Translations under genes and position numbers: made by a program
Shown: in pieces, positions 43,246 through 53,311 of the stretch
Numbering within the stretch: position 1 is the stretch's first letter
Layout: each line of letters starts with the position of its first letter
From: Paraburkholderia ultramafica
GTDB taxonomy: Bacteria > Pseudomonadota > Gammaproteobacteria > Burkholderiales > Burkholderiaceae
Length of the DNA: 64,000 nucleotides
Assembly: GCF_902859915.1 (NCBI RefSeq)
Contig: NZ_CADIKK010000007.1
Location: 166,381 to 230,380 of the forward strand
Reading direction: 5' to 3'
The notes under the pieces: generated by a model
The model's input: only the letters and a program-made list of their open reading frames with translations
Database searches by the model: none
What the model was told of the DNA's origin: nothing

Positions 43246-44076
43246 ATGAACGCCGATCTTCACTGTCACTCCACCGTTTCCGACGGCCAGTTCGCGCCGG
43301 CCGACGTCGCGCGCCGCGCGCATGCGGGCGGCGTGACGTTATGGGCGCTCACCGACCACGACGAAGTGGGCGGTCAGCAGGAGGCGCGCAGCGCCGCCGA
43401 GGCGCTCGGCATGGGCTACGTGGGCGGCGTCGAAATTTCGGTGACGTGGGCTTCGCGCACCGTGCACATCGTCGGGCTCGGCATCGATCCTGCCAGTTCG
43501 ATCCTGATCGACGGTCTCGCGCGCACCCGTGACGGCCGCGCCGCGCGCGCCGAAGCGATCGGCGAGCAACTGGCGACGCTCGGCATGCCGGACGCGTATC
43601 AGGGCGCGCTCAAGTACGTGTCGAACCCGGACATGATTTCGCGTACGCATTTCGCGCGCTTCATGGTCGAGAACGGCTACGCCAGTTCCACACAAGACGT
43701 GTTCAATCGCTATCTCGGCGACGGCAAACCGGGCTATGTAGCGCACCGCTGGGCCAAACTGGCCGACGCGGTCGGCTGGATTCAGGCCGCCGGCGGTGAG
43801 GCGATCATCGCGCATCCGGGCCGTTACGCGTACTCGCCGGTCGAGTTCGACGCGTTTTTCGCTGAGTTCATCGATCTCGGCGGCAAGGCGATCGAAGTGG
43901 TGACCGGCAGCCACACACCCGATCAATACCGCGAATACGCGGATGTGGCGCGCCGTTTCGGTTTCGAGGCATCGCGCGGGTCCGACTTCCACGCAGCCGG
44001 CGAAGGCCGCATCGACCTCGGCACGCTACCGCAGCTGCCCTCCGATCTCAAGCCCGTCTGGGAACGCTGGCTGTGA
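43246..44076 (+). CDS. PHP-domain phosphoesterase (YciV/RNase AM type)
   Basis: This 276-residue metal-dependent phosphoesterase has the PHP motifs NADLHCHSTVSDG, LTDHDEVGG, IIAHPGRY and GSDFHAAGE. It resembles E. coli YciV (RNase AM), which acts on 3',5'-nucleoside bisphosphates and RNA 5' ends. In E. coli the gene neighbours yciO, as it does here. A -10-like TAAAAT lies about 30 bases before the ATG. Confidence 0.9.
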   Translation: MNADLHCHSTVSDGQFAPADVARRAHAGGVTLWALTDHDEVGGQQEARSAAEALGMGYVGGVEISVTWASRTVHIVGLGIDPASSILIDGLARTRDGRAARAEAIGEQLATLGMPDAYQGALKYVSNPDMISRTHFARFMVENGYASSTQDVFNRYLGDGKPGYVAHRWAKLADAVGWIQAAGGEAIIAHPGRYAYSPVEFDAFFAEFIDLGGKAIEVVTGSHTPDQYREYADVARRFGFEASRGSDFHAAGEGRIDLGTLPQLPSDLKPVWERWL

Positions 44077-44193
44077 TCGCGCGCCGTGCCATGACGGCAC
44101 GTCACGCGCGAAAGCGGGCCGGGCGCGGCGCATGTTCGCGTCCGATCTTCCGGCCGCCGGCCATCCGCTGTTCAATCGCAGTTCGCCCGCCGT

Positions 44194-44226
44194 TCATTCG
44201 CGGCTCATTCGCCGCTCACTCGCCGC
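44194..44226 (+). repeat. Three 11-base tandem repeats upstream of the YciO gene
   Basis: Three consecutive units TCATTCGCGGC, TCATTCGCCGC and TCACTCGCCGC lie 26-58 bases before the ATG of the YciO-family gene. They differ by one or two bases. Confidence 0.8.
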
Positions 44227-44251
44227 TCACTGATAGCCATCGTTAGTCACC

Positions 44252-44887
44252 ATGTCCCAATACTTTCGGCTTCATCCTGACAACCCGCAGCCGCGCCTCG
44301 TCAAGCAGGCCGTGCAGATCATCAAGGACGGCGGCGTGGTCGCGCTGCCCACGGACTCGAGCTATGCGCTCGCCTGCCAGCTCGACGACAAGGACGCGGC
44401 CGAACGCCTGCGGCGGATTCGCGGCCTCGACGACAAGCAGCTGCTGTCGTTGCTGGTGCGCGATCTGTCGGAACTGGCGAACTTCGCGATGGTGGACAAC
44501 CGGCAGTATCGATTGATCAAATCGGTGACGCCGGGCCCGTATGTTTTCGTGTTGCAGGCCACCAGGGAAGTGCCGCGGCGCCTGTCGCATCCGTCGCGCA
44601 AGACCATCGGTCTGCGGGTGCCGGATCACGCGATCACGCTGGCGATTCTCGAGGAACTCGGCCAGCCGCTGCTCGGCTCGACGCTGATCATGCCGGGCGA
44701 AAGCCGGCCGCTGAACGACCCGGAAGAAATCCGCGAGCGGCTGGAGAAGCAACTGGATCTGGTGATCGACGGCGGCGCCTGCGTATGCGAGCCGTCGACC
44801 GTGATCGATCTGACCGGCGCGGAGCCGGTGCTGGTGCGGGCAGGGCGCGGTTCTCTCGCGCCTTTCGGTCTCGAAGAGACGGCATGA
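44252..44887 (+). CDS. YciO/Sua5 family protein (threonylcarbamoyl-AMP synthase-like)
   Basis: This 211-residue protein has the Sua5/YciO/YrdC fold, with the nucleotide-site text GGVVALPTDSSYALACQL, KQLLSLLVRDLSELANFA, SVTPGPYVF and the later GSTLIMPGESRPLNDPE and GACVCEPSTVIDLT. The closest type is YciO, whose link to tRNA threonylcarbamoylation is less secure than for TsaC/Sua5. It follows the PHP gene, the same pair as yciV-yciO in E. coli. Confidence 0.88.
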   Translation: MSQYFRLHPDNPQPRLVKQAVQIIKDGGVVALPTDSSYALACQLDDKDAAERLRRIRGLDDKQLLSLLVRDLSELANFAMVDNRQYRLIKSVTPGPYVFVLQATREVPRRLSHPSRKTIGLRVPDHAITLAILEELGQPLLGSTLIMPGESRPLNDPEEIRERLEKQLDLVIDGGACVCEPSTVIDLTGAEPVLVRAGRGSLAPFGLEETA

Positions 44888-44917
44888 GCGAAAGCGGACA
44901 GACGCACGCAATCGCGT

Positions 44918-44926
44918 TGTTACAAT
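44918..44926 (+). promoter_or_regulatory. Extended -10 promoter just before the site-2 protease gene
   Basis: TGTTACAAT is an extended -10 element ending only eight bases before the ATG at 44935, so transcription would start almost at the start codon. Confidence 0.45.
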
Positions 44927-44934
44927 AGTGAGTT

Positions 44935-45597
44935 ATGGATTCTTCCCTGATACAAACCATTGCGGTATACGCGTTGCCGGTCATTTTCGCGATCACGCTG
45001 CACGAAGCCGCGCATGGCTACGTCGCGCGCTGGCTCGGCGACAACACCGCTTACGTGCTCGGCCGCGTTTCGATCAATCCGATGCGGCACATCGATCCGC
45101 TCGGCACGATCGCGATTCCGTTGCTGCTGTACTTCGCCACCAGCGGCGCGTTCATGTTCGGTTATGCGAAGCCGGTGCCGGTCGCCTTCGGCAACCTGCG
45201 CAATCCGCGCTGGGGCAGCCTCTGGGTCGCGGCGGCGGGCCCCGCGTGCAATTTCGTCCAGGCGCTGATCTGGGGGGTGTTCGGCGTCGCGCTGGCGGTG
45301 CTCAATGTCGACGAACCGTTCTTCACGCGCATGGCGGGCGCGGGCGTCGGCGTGAACCTAGTGCTCGGCGTGCTGAATCTGTTTCCGTTGCCGCCGCTCG
45401 ACGGCGGCCGCGTGTTGATGGCGCTGCTGCCGCCGCGGCAATCGATTGCGCTGTCGCGTCTCGAACCGTACGGCTTTTTCATCGTGATGGCGCTGGTCAT
45501 GACCGGCACGCTGTCGCGCTACTGGCTGAATCCGCTCGTCACGCTCGGCTACGGTGCGATTACCGCAATCCTGACTCCACTTGTTTCGCTTTTCTAA
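44935..45597 (+). CDS. Site-2 protease family (M50) membrane metalloprotease
   Basis: This 220-residue multi-pass membrane protein has the zinc motif HEAAH at residues 23-27 inside the first hydrophobic segment and the second-ligand region NLFPLPPLDGGRVLM. It resembles the minimal YdgI/Rip3-like M50 proteins that cleave substrates within the membrane. It has four to six membrane helices and no PDZ domain. It lies six bases before trpS, so the two are probably co-transcribed. Confidence 0.92.
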   Translation: MDSSLIQTIAVYALPVIFAITLHEAAHGYVARWLGDNTAYVLGRVSINPMRHIDPLGTIAIPLLLYFATSGAFMFGYAKPVPVAFGNLRNPRWGSLWVAAAGPACNFVQALIWGVFGVALAVLNVDEPFFTRMAGAGVGVNLVLGVLNLFPLPPLDGGRVLMALLPPRQSIALSRLEPYGFFIVMALVMTGTLSRYWLNPLVTLGYGAITAILTPLVSLF

Positions 45598-45603
45598 ATA
45601 ATC

Positions 45604-46806
45604 ATGTTCCCAGACCGTATCTTCTCCGGCATGCGGCCCACCGGGTCGCTGCACCTCGGCCACTATCACGGCGTGCTGAAAAACTGGGTGCGGCTGCAGT
45701 CCGAATACCCGTGCTTCTTCTGCGTGGTCGACTGGCACGCGCTGACGACGCACTACGAAACGCCCGAAGTGATCGAAAAGAACGTGTGGGACGTGCTGAT
45801 CGACTGGCTCGCGTCCGGCATCGATCCGGCGCAGGCGACGCTGTTCATCCAGAGCAAGGTGCCCGAGCATGCGGAACTGGCGCTGCTGCTCGGCATGAGC
45901 ACGCCGCTCGGCTGGCTCGAGCGCGTGCCGACCTACAAGGAGCAGCAGGAAAAGCTGAAGGACAAGGACCTGTCCACCTACGGCTTTCTCGGCTACCCGG
46001 TGCTGATGGCGGCGGACATTCTGCTGTATCGCGGCTCGCTCGTGCCGGTCGGTGAAGACCAGGTGCCGCACGTCGAAATGACGCGTGAAATCGCGCGCCG
46101 TTTCAACTACCTGTATGGCCGCGAACCGGGCTTCGAAGAGAAGGCCAACGAAGCCGCGAAGAAGCTTGGCGGCAAGCGCTCCAAGCTGTATCACGAGCTG
46201 CGCAACGCCTATCAGCAGGAAGGCGACGATGAAGCGCTCGAGCAGGCGCGCGCGATGTTGCAGGAATCGCAGAGCCTGTCGATGAGCGATCGCGAGCGTC
46301 TGTTCGGCTACCTCGAAGGTTCGCGCAAGATCATTCTGGTCGAGCCGCAGGCGATGCTGACCGAAGCGTCGCGCATGCCGGGTCTCGACGGCCAGAAGAT
46401 GTCGAAGTCGTACGGCAACACGATCGGCCTGCGTGAAGACGCGGCAACCATCACGAAGAAAGTCCGCACCATGCCGACCGATCCGGCCCGCGTGCGCCGC
46501 ACCGATCCGGGCGATCCGGACAAGTGCCCGGTGTGGCAGCTGCACCAGGTCTACACCGACGAAGCCACCCACGAGTGGGTGCAGAAGGGTTGCCGCTCGG
46601 CGGGCATTGGTTGCCTCGACTGCAAGCAGCCGGTGATCGAAGGCATCCTGCGCGAACAGCAGCCAATGCTCGAGCGCGCGCAGAAGTACATGGACGATCC
46701 GTCGCTGCTGCGCGCGATCGTCGCCGACGGCTGCGACAAGGCCCGCAAGTTCGCCACGGAAACGATGCGCGACGTCCGCGAGGCCATGGGCCTGTCGTAC
46801 AACTGA
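45604..46806 (+). CDS. trpS: Tryptophanyl-tRNA synthetase with four-cysteine motif
   Basis: This class I enzyme charges tRNA-Trp. The 400-residue protein has the HIGH-like motif TGSLHLGHYHG and the KMSKS motif GQKMSKSYGN. It is about 65 residues longer than the E. coli enzyme (334). The C-terminal anticodon-binding region has four cysteines at 308, 330, 337 and 340 (CRSAGIGCLDC for the last three), spaced C-x21-C-x6-C-x2-C, close to the C-x22-C-x6-C-x2-C [4Fe-4S] motif described for Thermotoga maritima TrpRS. The cluster itself is inference. It follows the site-2 protease by six bases. Confidence 0.95.
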   Translation: MFPDRIFSGMRPTGSLHLGHYHGVLKNWVRLQSEYPCFFCVVDWHALTTHYETPEVIEKNVWDVLIDWLASGIDPAQATLFIQSKVPEHAELALLLGMSTPLGWLERVPTYKEQQEKLKDKDLSTYGFLGYPVLMAADILLYRGSLVPVGEDQVPHVEMTREIARRFNYLYGREPGFEEKANEAAKKLGGKRSKLYHELRNAYQQEGDDEALEQARAMLQESQSLSMSDRERLFGYLEGSRKIILVEPQAMLTEASRMPGLDGQKMSKSYGNTIGLREDAATITKKVRTMPTDPARVRRTDPGDPDKCPVWQLHQVYTDEATHEWVQKGCRSAGIGCLDCKQPVIEGILREQQPMLERAQKYMDDPSLLRAIVADGCDKARKFATETMRDVREAMGLSYN

Positions 46807-46823
46807 GCGGCGACGCCGAAGCG

Positions 46824-47420
46824 ATGAGCACGCCTGCCGCCCTCCATGGATTGGGTGAGCCGTCGCGCTGGGTGCGCCATTGGGCACATCTGGTCGCGGC
46901 CGGCGGCGCGGTCCTCGACGTCGCGTCGGGGGCGGGGCGGCATGCGCGTTTCTTCGCGTCGCTGGGGCACCCGGTGACCGCGATCGACCGCGATGCAGCC
47001 GCGCTCGGCACGCTGCGCGACGAGCCGCTCATCGCCCCGCTTGCGGCCGATCTCGAAGGCGCCGCGTGGCCGCTATCCGGCGATGCGAAATTCGCCGCCG
47101 TCGTGGTGACGAACTATTTGCACCGCCCGCTGTTTCCGCAGCTGCTGCACTCGCTCGCACCCGGCGGCGTACTGGTTTACGAGACCTTCGCGCAAGGAAA
47201 CGAAAGCGTCGGCAAGCCCTCTAATCCGGCGTTTCTGCTGGCGCCCGGCGAGCTTCTCGACCGGGTGCGGGGCCAGCTCCGGGTCGTCGCGTTTCAGGAC
47301 GGTTTTCTCGCGCAGCCGCGCCCGGCTTACGTCCAGCGGATCTGCGCAATTCTGGAGGCGGAGCGCTCAGACGACCCCGCGCAGGCGGCACCCCCGCCTT
47401 GTTACGAGTTGGCTGGCTAA
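46824..47420 (+). CDS. Class I SAM-dependent methyltransferase
   Basis: This 198-residue protein has the S-adenosylmethionine-binding loop VLDVASGAGRHARFFA, the acidic residue AIDRD after strand 2, and motif LAPGGVLVYETFA, marking a Rossmann-type methyltransferase. The substrate is unknown. The ATG at 46824 lies 17 bases after trpS, so the gene is likely co-transcribed with it. A weak TACAAT for dapA begins right after its stop. Confidence 0.87.
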   Translation: MSTPAALHGLGEPSRWVRHWAHLVAAGGAVLDVASGAGRHARFFASLGHPVTAIDRDAAALGTLRDEPLIAPLAADLEGAAWPLSGDAKFAAVVVTNYLHRPLFPQLLHSLAPGGVLVYETFAQGNESVGKPSNPAFLLAPGELLDRVRGQLRVVAFQDGFLAQPRPAYVQRICAILEAERSDDPAQAAPPPCYELAG

Positions 47421-47425
47421 TCCGC

Positions 47426-47431
47426 TACAAT
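47426..47431 (+). promoter_or_regulatory. Possible dapA -10 element
   Basis: TACAAT lies 33 bases before the dapA ATG. No good -35 is visible at the standard distance. Confidence 0.35.
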
Positions 47432-47463
47432 CGCGGTTTACCTGATCAAATTCATGGCGTTTC

Positions 47464-48393
<930 letters not shown>

Positions 48394-48523
48394 GCGGATC
48401 GACCGCGGCACCCAGCAGCGCCAACGAAAGACTGCCACCGGCACTCCCTTAACCGACGTCGATCCAGCCCACGTTCCCGGCACACAGAACCAGGCACCGC
48501 GTTCCAGCATCACGAAGGACCTC

Positions 48524-49663
48524 ATGAAACGTTCCGCACTTTCCCTCCACGCAACCCGCATGGCGGCGCTGGCGCTTGCCCTGACGACGCTCGCCGGCTG
48601 TGACACGCTGAACGACTGGTTCGCTTCCGACCGCGTCAACTACAAGGGCGCGGGCAGCGCACCGCCGCTCGCCGTTCCGGGCGATCTGAGCACCACGCCG
48701 ACCGATCAGCGCTACGTCGCACCGCCGGCCAATCTGGCGTTGGGCGGCGCGACCGCGCGCAACGTCACGGCGGCCGGCAACGCGACCGAAGGCAAGCCGA
48801 ATGCGCAAGACCCGCTCGGCATGCACATCGAGCGCGACGGCGATCGCCGCTGGCTGGTGGTCGACGGCCGCTCGCCGGAACAACTGTGGCCGCAGTTGCA
48901 GGAGTTCTGGCAGGAAAACGGTTTCGTTCTGAAAACGGACGCGCCGGCGACCGGCATCATGACCACCGACTGGGCTGAAAACCGCGCGAATATTCCGGAC
49001 GACTGGTTCCGCCGCACGGTGGGCAAGGTGATCGACTTCGCGTATTCGTCGGGCACGCGCGACAGCTTCCGCACGCTGGTTTCGCGCGGCGCGGGCGACA
49101 CCACCGACATCTCGATCACGCACAGCGCGATGGAAGAAATGCTGACGGGGCAGGACAAGACGTCGTCGCGCTGGGAAGAGCGTCCGCGCGATCCGGCGCT
49201 CGAAGCGCTGTTCCTCGCCAAGCTGATGGAGAAGTTCGGCCTGACCGAAACGCAATCGAAGCAACTGCTGACCGACGCGCGCTCGGCAGCCGCGCCGGCG
49301 ACGCTCGACCAGAGCGCGGGCGCGTCGACGCTCGACTTGCAGGAATCGTTCGACCGGGCATGGCTGCGCGTGGGCCTTGCGCTCGACCGCACCAATTTCA
49401 CGGTCGACAACCGCGATCGCGCGAAGGGCATCTACTACGTGCGTTACGCGGACTCGATGCAGGAACTGAAGCGCGAAGGGCTGTTCGGCAAGCTGTTCTA
49501 CAGCGGCAATTCGTCGAAGAAGCCGGGTCAGGAATTCCTCGTCAATGTGCGCGCGAAGGGTGACGCCGTGACGCAGGTGGCGGTGCTCGACGCGAACGGG
49601 CAGATCGACACGTCGTCCGACGCGCAGCGCATCGTCACGCTGCTACACGCGCAACTGAACTAG
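48524..49663 (+). CDS. bamC: Outer-membrane assembly lipoprotein BamC
   Basis: BamC is an accessory lipoprotein of the BAM complex that inserts outer-membrane beta-barrels. The 379-residue protein has a lipoprotein signal (ALALALTTLAGCDTL; lipobox LAGC), an N-terminal unstructured stretch, and two helix-grip domains (about residues 95-205 and 270-379) matching the NlpB/DapX family. GAAGGAC precedes the ATG at 48524. It follows dapA, its usual neighbour, and ends seven bases before the MBL gene. Confidence 0.93.
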   Translation: MKRSALSLHATRMAALALALTTLAGCDTLNDWFASDRVNYKGAGSAPPLAVPGDLSTTPTDQRYVAPPANLALGGATARNVTAAGNATEGKPNAQDPLGMHIERDGDRRWLVVDGRSPEQLWPQLQEFWQENGFVLKTDAPATGIMTTDWAENRANIPDDWFRRTVGKVIDFAYSSGTRDSFRTLVSRGAGDTTDISITHSAMEEMLTGQDKTSSRWEERPRDPALEALFLAKLMEKFGLTETQSKQLLTDARSAAAPATLDQSAGASTLDLQESFDRAWLRVGLALDRTNFTVDNRDRAKGIYYVRYADSMQELKREGLFGKLFYSGNSSKKPGQEFLVNVRAKGDAVTQVAVLDANGQIDTSSDAQRIVTLLHAQLN

Positions 49664-49670
49664 GCGGACC

Positions 49671-50444
49671 GTGCGGTTCGCGAGTCTCGGCAGCGGCAGT
49701 GAAGGCAATGCGATGCTGGTGGAAGCGCAAAGCGGCGCGACCACCACGCGCGTGCTGCTCGACTGCGGCTTTTCGGCGAAGGAAGTCGAGCGGCGTCTGA
49801 CGCGGATCGGCGCGAGCGTCGCAGGTCTCGACGCTATTCTGATCACGCATGAGCATGGCGATCACATCGGCAGCGCGCTGACGCTGGCGCGCAAGTGGTC
49901 GATTCCGTTGTACATGAGTTGGGGCACCGCCCGCGCGGTGGGCGCCGACGCAGCCGATGTCGACCTGCAGGTGCTGTGGGGCGACGAAGCGGTGGCGATC
50001 GGCGACCTCAGCATCCTCCCTTACACTGTTCCTCACGACGCCCGCGAGCCGCTGCAGTACGTGTTCTCGAATGGCGCGAGCCGGCTCGGCGTGCTGACCG
50101 ATGTCGGCACCTCCACGCCGCATATCAGCGCGGTGCTGAGCGGCTGCGACGCGCTGGTGCTCGAATGCAATCACGATGTGCGGATGCTGGCCGGCAGCCG
50201 CTATCCGCCGTCGTTGAAGGCGCGCATCGGCGGCAATCATGGGCATCTGAACAACGACGCGGCGGCTGAAATTCTGGCTTCGCTCGACCGTTCGCGACTG
50301 CGCCATCTGGTTGCGGCGCATCTGAGTCAGCAGAACAACCTGCCGGAGCTGGCACAGGCCGCGATGGCCGGTGTGCTGGGCGCGGCGCCTGCCGAAGTGG
50401 TGGTCGCTTCGCAGGATGAGGGATTTGCGTGGCTAAGCGTGTGA
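49671..50444 (+). CDS. MBL-fold metallo-hydrolase (YycJ/WalJ-like)
   Basis: This 257-residue cytoplasmic hydrolase has the metallo-beta-lactamase motif THEHGDHIG (residues about 60-68), later metal ligands DVGTSTPHI, LECNHDVRM and GNHGHLNNDAA. It matches the family of YycJ/WalJ-type proteins, putative 5' exonucleases. The start is GTG at 49671. It lies seven bases after bamC, so translational coupling is likely, and is convergent with the YccA-type gene. Confidence 0.87.
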   Translation: MRFASLGSGSEGNAMLVEAQSGATTTRVLLDCGFSAKEVERRLTRIGASVAGLDAILITHEHGDHIGSALTLARKWSIPLYMSWGTARAVGADAADVDLQVLWGDEAVAIGDLSILPYTVPHDAREPLQYVFSNGASRLGVLTDVGTSTPHISAVLSGCDALVLECNHDVRMLAGSRYPPSLKARIGGNHGHLNNDAAAEILASLDRSRLRHLVAAHLSQQNNLPELAQAAMAGVLGAAPAEVVVASQDEGFAWLSV

Positions 50445-50509
50445 TGCTCAGTTGATCGCGGGCGCGACTGGTGCGCGCCAAGCCAAGCATGTGGCTGCAC
50501 AAAGAGAAA

Positions 50510-50543
50510 AGCCCATAACGATTGCTCGTTACGGGCTCCTTTC
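50510..50543. terminator. Terminator between convergent MBL and YccA-type genes
   Basis: AGCCCATAACGA pairs with TCGTTACGGGCT (one mismatch) around a four-base loop. A short A-rich run lies on the left and a T-rich run (CCTTTCTT) on the right. Confidence 0.7.
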
Positions 50544-50587
50544 TTGAAGGCGGGGCGTTTCGAGAACGCCGCGCCCCCGGGTCGGAC

Positions 50588-51286
50588 TTAGTTGCGATTG
50601 CCGCCGAAGATGCCCAGCAGCGCAAGCAGGTTGACAAACACGTTGTACAGATCCAGGTAGATCGCGAGCGTCGCCGTGATGTAGTTCGTCTCGCCGCCGT
50701 TCACGACGCGCTGGACGTCGAACAGCATGTAGGCCGAGAAGATCACGATCGCCATCACCGAGACCGTCAGCATCAGCGCCGACAATTGCAGGAACACGTT
50801 GGCGACCGAAGCCAGCAGCAGCACGATCACGCCCATGAACAGCCACTTGCCGAGGCCGGAAAAGTCGCGCTTGCTGACCGTGGCGATGGTTGCCATCGCC
50901 GCGAAGATCACACCAGTGCCACCGAAGGCGAGCATGATCAGCGACGGGCCGTTCGAAAAACCGAGCACGAAGCTCAGGATGCGCGACAGCATCAGGCCCA
51001 TGAAGAACGTGAAGCCGAGCAGCACGAATACGCCGACCGAACTGTCTTTGGTTTTCTGGATGGCGAACATAAAGCCGAAGGCGATCGCGAAGAACGCCAG
51101 CATGCTCATCGCCGGGCTGGTGGCGGCGAACAGCGAGAAGCCGGTGGCGAGGCCCACCCACGCGCCGAGCACGGTCGGAATCATGGACAGCGCCAGCAGC
51201 CAGTAGGTGTTCCGTAGCACGCGGTTACGCGTTTCGGCCGTGCTGACGGCGCCATTGCGGCCAAAGCTATACGGATGTTCGTTCAT
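50588..51286 (-). CDS. Bax inhibitor-1/YccA family membrane protein
   Basis: This 232-residue inner-membrane protein has about seven hydrophobic segments, for example LLALSMIPTVLGAWVGLAT and WLFMGVIVLLLASVANVFL, with a short charged N terminus. YccA-type proteins modulate FtsH in E. coli; others act as pH-sensitive calcium leaks. The conserved C-terminal aspartates of the pH sensor region (LYNVFVNLLALLGIFGG) are only partly apparent. The ATG has GGAGAGACC upstream. FtsH partners HflK and HflX occur 11 kb away in this window. Confidence 0.9.
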   Translation of the reverse strand: MNEHPYSFGRNGAVSTAETRNRVLRNTYWLLALSMIPTVLGAWVGLATGFSLFAATSPAMSMLAFFAIAFGFMFAIQKTKDSSVGVFVLLGFTFFMGLMLSRILSFVLGFSNGPSLIMLAFGGTGVIFAAMATIATVSKRDFSGLGKWLFMGVIVLLLASVANVFLQLSALMLTVSVMAIVIFSAYMLFDVQRVVNGGETNYITATLAIYLDLYNVFVNLLALLGIFGGNRN

Positions 51287-51518
51287 GGTCTCTCCTTACC
51301 TCAGAAGCGTGTTTCGTGATGGTGGTACCGCGGCTTGCAGCGCCGGCCGGCAACGGGTTGCCGCCAGGCGCAAAGTGTTCATCCCTAAGATGAGCGCGGA
51401 AGCGGGGAGTTTCAATACCTTGAAAATGCCCACAGAGCCTACGCTACCAGTATTTCGGAACTCCTGCCGGGAGTCTTTCAGTGCTGTAAGGGTTCAATCA
51501 CAATGATACACGGGAACA

Positions 51519-51527
51519 TGCTACAAT
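51519..51527 (+). promoter_or_regulatory. Extended -10 promoter of ndk
   Basis: TGCTACAAT is an extended -10 element 47 bases before the ndk ATG. A small inverted repeat GATTCA-TT-TGAATC (51532-51545) lies in the presumed 5' leader. Confidence 0.5.
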
Positions 51528-51573
51528 TGCGGATTCATTTGAATCTGTAACCTCTTAATTTTTTGGAGTTTTT

Positions 51574-51999
51574 ATGGCGATCGAACGCACCCTGTCCATT
51601 ATCAAGCCGGACGCAGTGGCCAAGAACGTGATCGGCCAGATCTACACCCGTTTCGAAAACGCTGGTCTGAAGATCGTGGCATCGCGCATGGTTCACCTGT
51701 CGCGCGCCGATGCGGAAAAGTTCTACGCCGTGCACGCTGCACGTCCGTTCTTCAAGGACCTGGTCGAATTCATGATCTCGGGCCCGGTGGTCGTGCAAGC
51801 GCTGGAAGGCGAAAACGCGATCCTGAAGCACCGTGACCTGATGGGCGCAACGGACCCGAAGAAGGCAGAAAAGGGCACGATTCGCGCCGACTTCGCCGAC
51901 AGCATCGACGCTAACGCGGTGCACGGTTCGGACGCGGCTGAAACGGCTGCGGTTGAAATTGCGTTCTTCTTCCCGCAAGTGAACGTCTACTCGCGCTAA
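51574..51999 (+). CDS. ndk: Nucleoside diphosphate kinase
   Basis: Ndk balances nucleoside triphosphate pools by ping-pong phosphate transfer through a histidine. The 141-residue protein begins [21 protein letters not shown] and has the phospho-histidine motif [12 protein letters not shown] precedes the ATG. A perfect 10-bp inverted repeat with a 19-base loop (52016-52025/52045-52054) follows the stop. Confidence 0.98.
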   Translation: MAIERTLSIIKPDAVAKNVIGQIYTRFENAGLKIVASRMVHLSRADAEKFYAVHAARPFFKDLVEFMISGPVVVQALEGENAILKHRDLMGATDPKKAEKGTIRADFADSIDANAVHGSDAAETAAVEIAFFFPQVNVYSR

Positions 52000-52159
52000 G
52001 CGAGCTTTGCCCCGCGCGATTCGTGTAGCCGATCTGATTAGTCGCACGAATCGCCCGGCAAAGTAGTAAGGTAAAGCAGCAGAAATGGGCGCGAACGGCA
52101 TTGCGTTCATGCAGGTTGCTGCATGAACGTAGTCTCGCACTGAAATGGCAGGATTCGAT

Positions 52160-53311
52160 ATGACGAGCAGTCCCACCGTCAACCTTCTCGACCTCGACGC
52201 CCAAGGGCTTGTCGCCTACTGCGACAGCCTGGGCGAGAAGCCGTTTCGCGCCAGGCAATTGCAGCGCTGGATTCACCAGTACAACGCTGCCGACTTCGAC
52301 GGCATGACCGATCTCGCGAAGTCCTTGCGCGAAAAGCTCAAGGGGCGCGCCACGATCTCGATGCCCGGCATCGTCAGCGACCATATTTCGGCCGACGGCA
52401 CACGCAAGTGGCTGATCGACGTCGGCAACAGCAACGCGGTTGAAACCGTGTATATCCCCGAGGAAACGCGCGGCACGCTGTGCGTGTCGTCGCAGGCCGG
52501 CTGTGCGGTCAACTGCCGTTTCTGTTCGACCGGCAAACAGGGCTTCTCCCGCAACCTCACCACCGGCGAAATCATCGGCCAGTTGCGCATGGCCGAGTTT
52601 GCGTTGCGTGCGTCGCGCGGCATAGCCGGCGGCCGCGCCACGGGTGGCGACGGCAAGGGCGAGCGGGTGGTCACGAACGTCGTGATGATGGGCATGGGCG
52701 AGCCGCTGCTCAATTACGACGCGGTCGTGCCGGCCATGCGCCTGATGCTCGACGACAACGCGTACGGCTTGTCGCGCCGGCGCGTCACGCTGTCCACCTC
52801 GGGTGTGGTGCCGATGATGGACCGGCTCGGCGCCGATCTGCCGGTGGCGCTCGCGGTCTCGCTGCATGCGCCTGGCGATCCGCTGCGCGACATGCTGGTG
52901 CCGCTGAACAAGAAGTACCCGCTGCGCGAATTGATGGCGGCTTGCCAGCGCTATCTGAAAGTCGCGCCGCGCGATTTCATTACGTTTGAATACTGCATGC
53001 TCGACGGTGTGAACGACAGCGAAGCGCAAGCGCGCGAATTGCTCGCCGTCACGCGCGACGTGCCGTGCAAGTTCAATCTGATTCCGTTCAATCCGTTCCC
53101 CGAATCGGGCCTCATCCGCTCGAAGCCGGAACAGATCAAGCGGTTTGCACAAGTGTTGATGGACGCGGGCGTCGTCACCACGGTGCGCAAAACACGCGGC
53201 GATGATATCGACGCTGCCTGCGGTCAGTTGGCCGGTGCGGTGCAGGACCGCACGCGCCTTGCTGAGCGCACCGGGAAGGCAGCGAAGGTTATCGAGGTTC
53301 GCGCCGTGTAA
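52160..53311 (+). CDS. rlmN: 23S rRNA/tRNA (adenine-C2) methyltransferase RlmN
   Basis: RlmN is a radical-SAM enzyme methylating A2503 of 23S rRNA and A37 of some tRNAs. The 383-residue protein has the radical-SAM cysteines in [15 protein letters not shown] and the conserved [13 protein letters not shown], as well as the second catalytic cysteine near the C terminus ([18 protein letters not shown]). The ATG at 52160 has AGGA at the right distance; an ATG at 52145 is in frame. It needs a [4Fe-4S] cluster, so it depends on the isc system encoded upstream. Confidence 0.96.
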   Translation: MTSSPTVNLLDLDAQGLVAYCDSLGEKPFRARQLQRWIHQYNAADFDGMTDLAKSLREKLKGRATISMPGIVSDHISADGTRKWLIDVGNSNAVETVYIPEETRGTLCVSSQAGCAVNCRFCSTGKQGFSRNLTTGEIIGQLRMAEFALRASRGIAGGRATGGDGKGERVVTNVVMMGMGEPLLNYDAVVPAMRLMLDDNAYGLSRRRVTLSTSGVVPMMDRLGADLPVALAVSLHAPGDPLRDMLVPLNKKYPLRELMAACQRYLKVAPRDFITFEYCMLDGVNDSEAQARELLAVTRDVPCKFNLIPFNPFPESGLIRSKPEQIKRFAQVLMDAGVVTTVRKTRGDDIDAACGQLAGAVQDRTRLAERTGKAAKVIEVRAV

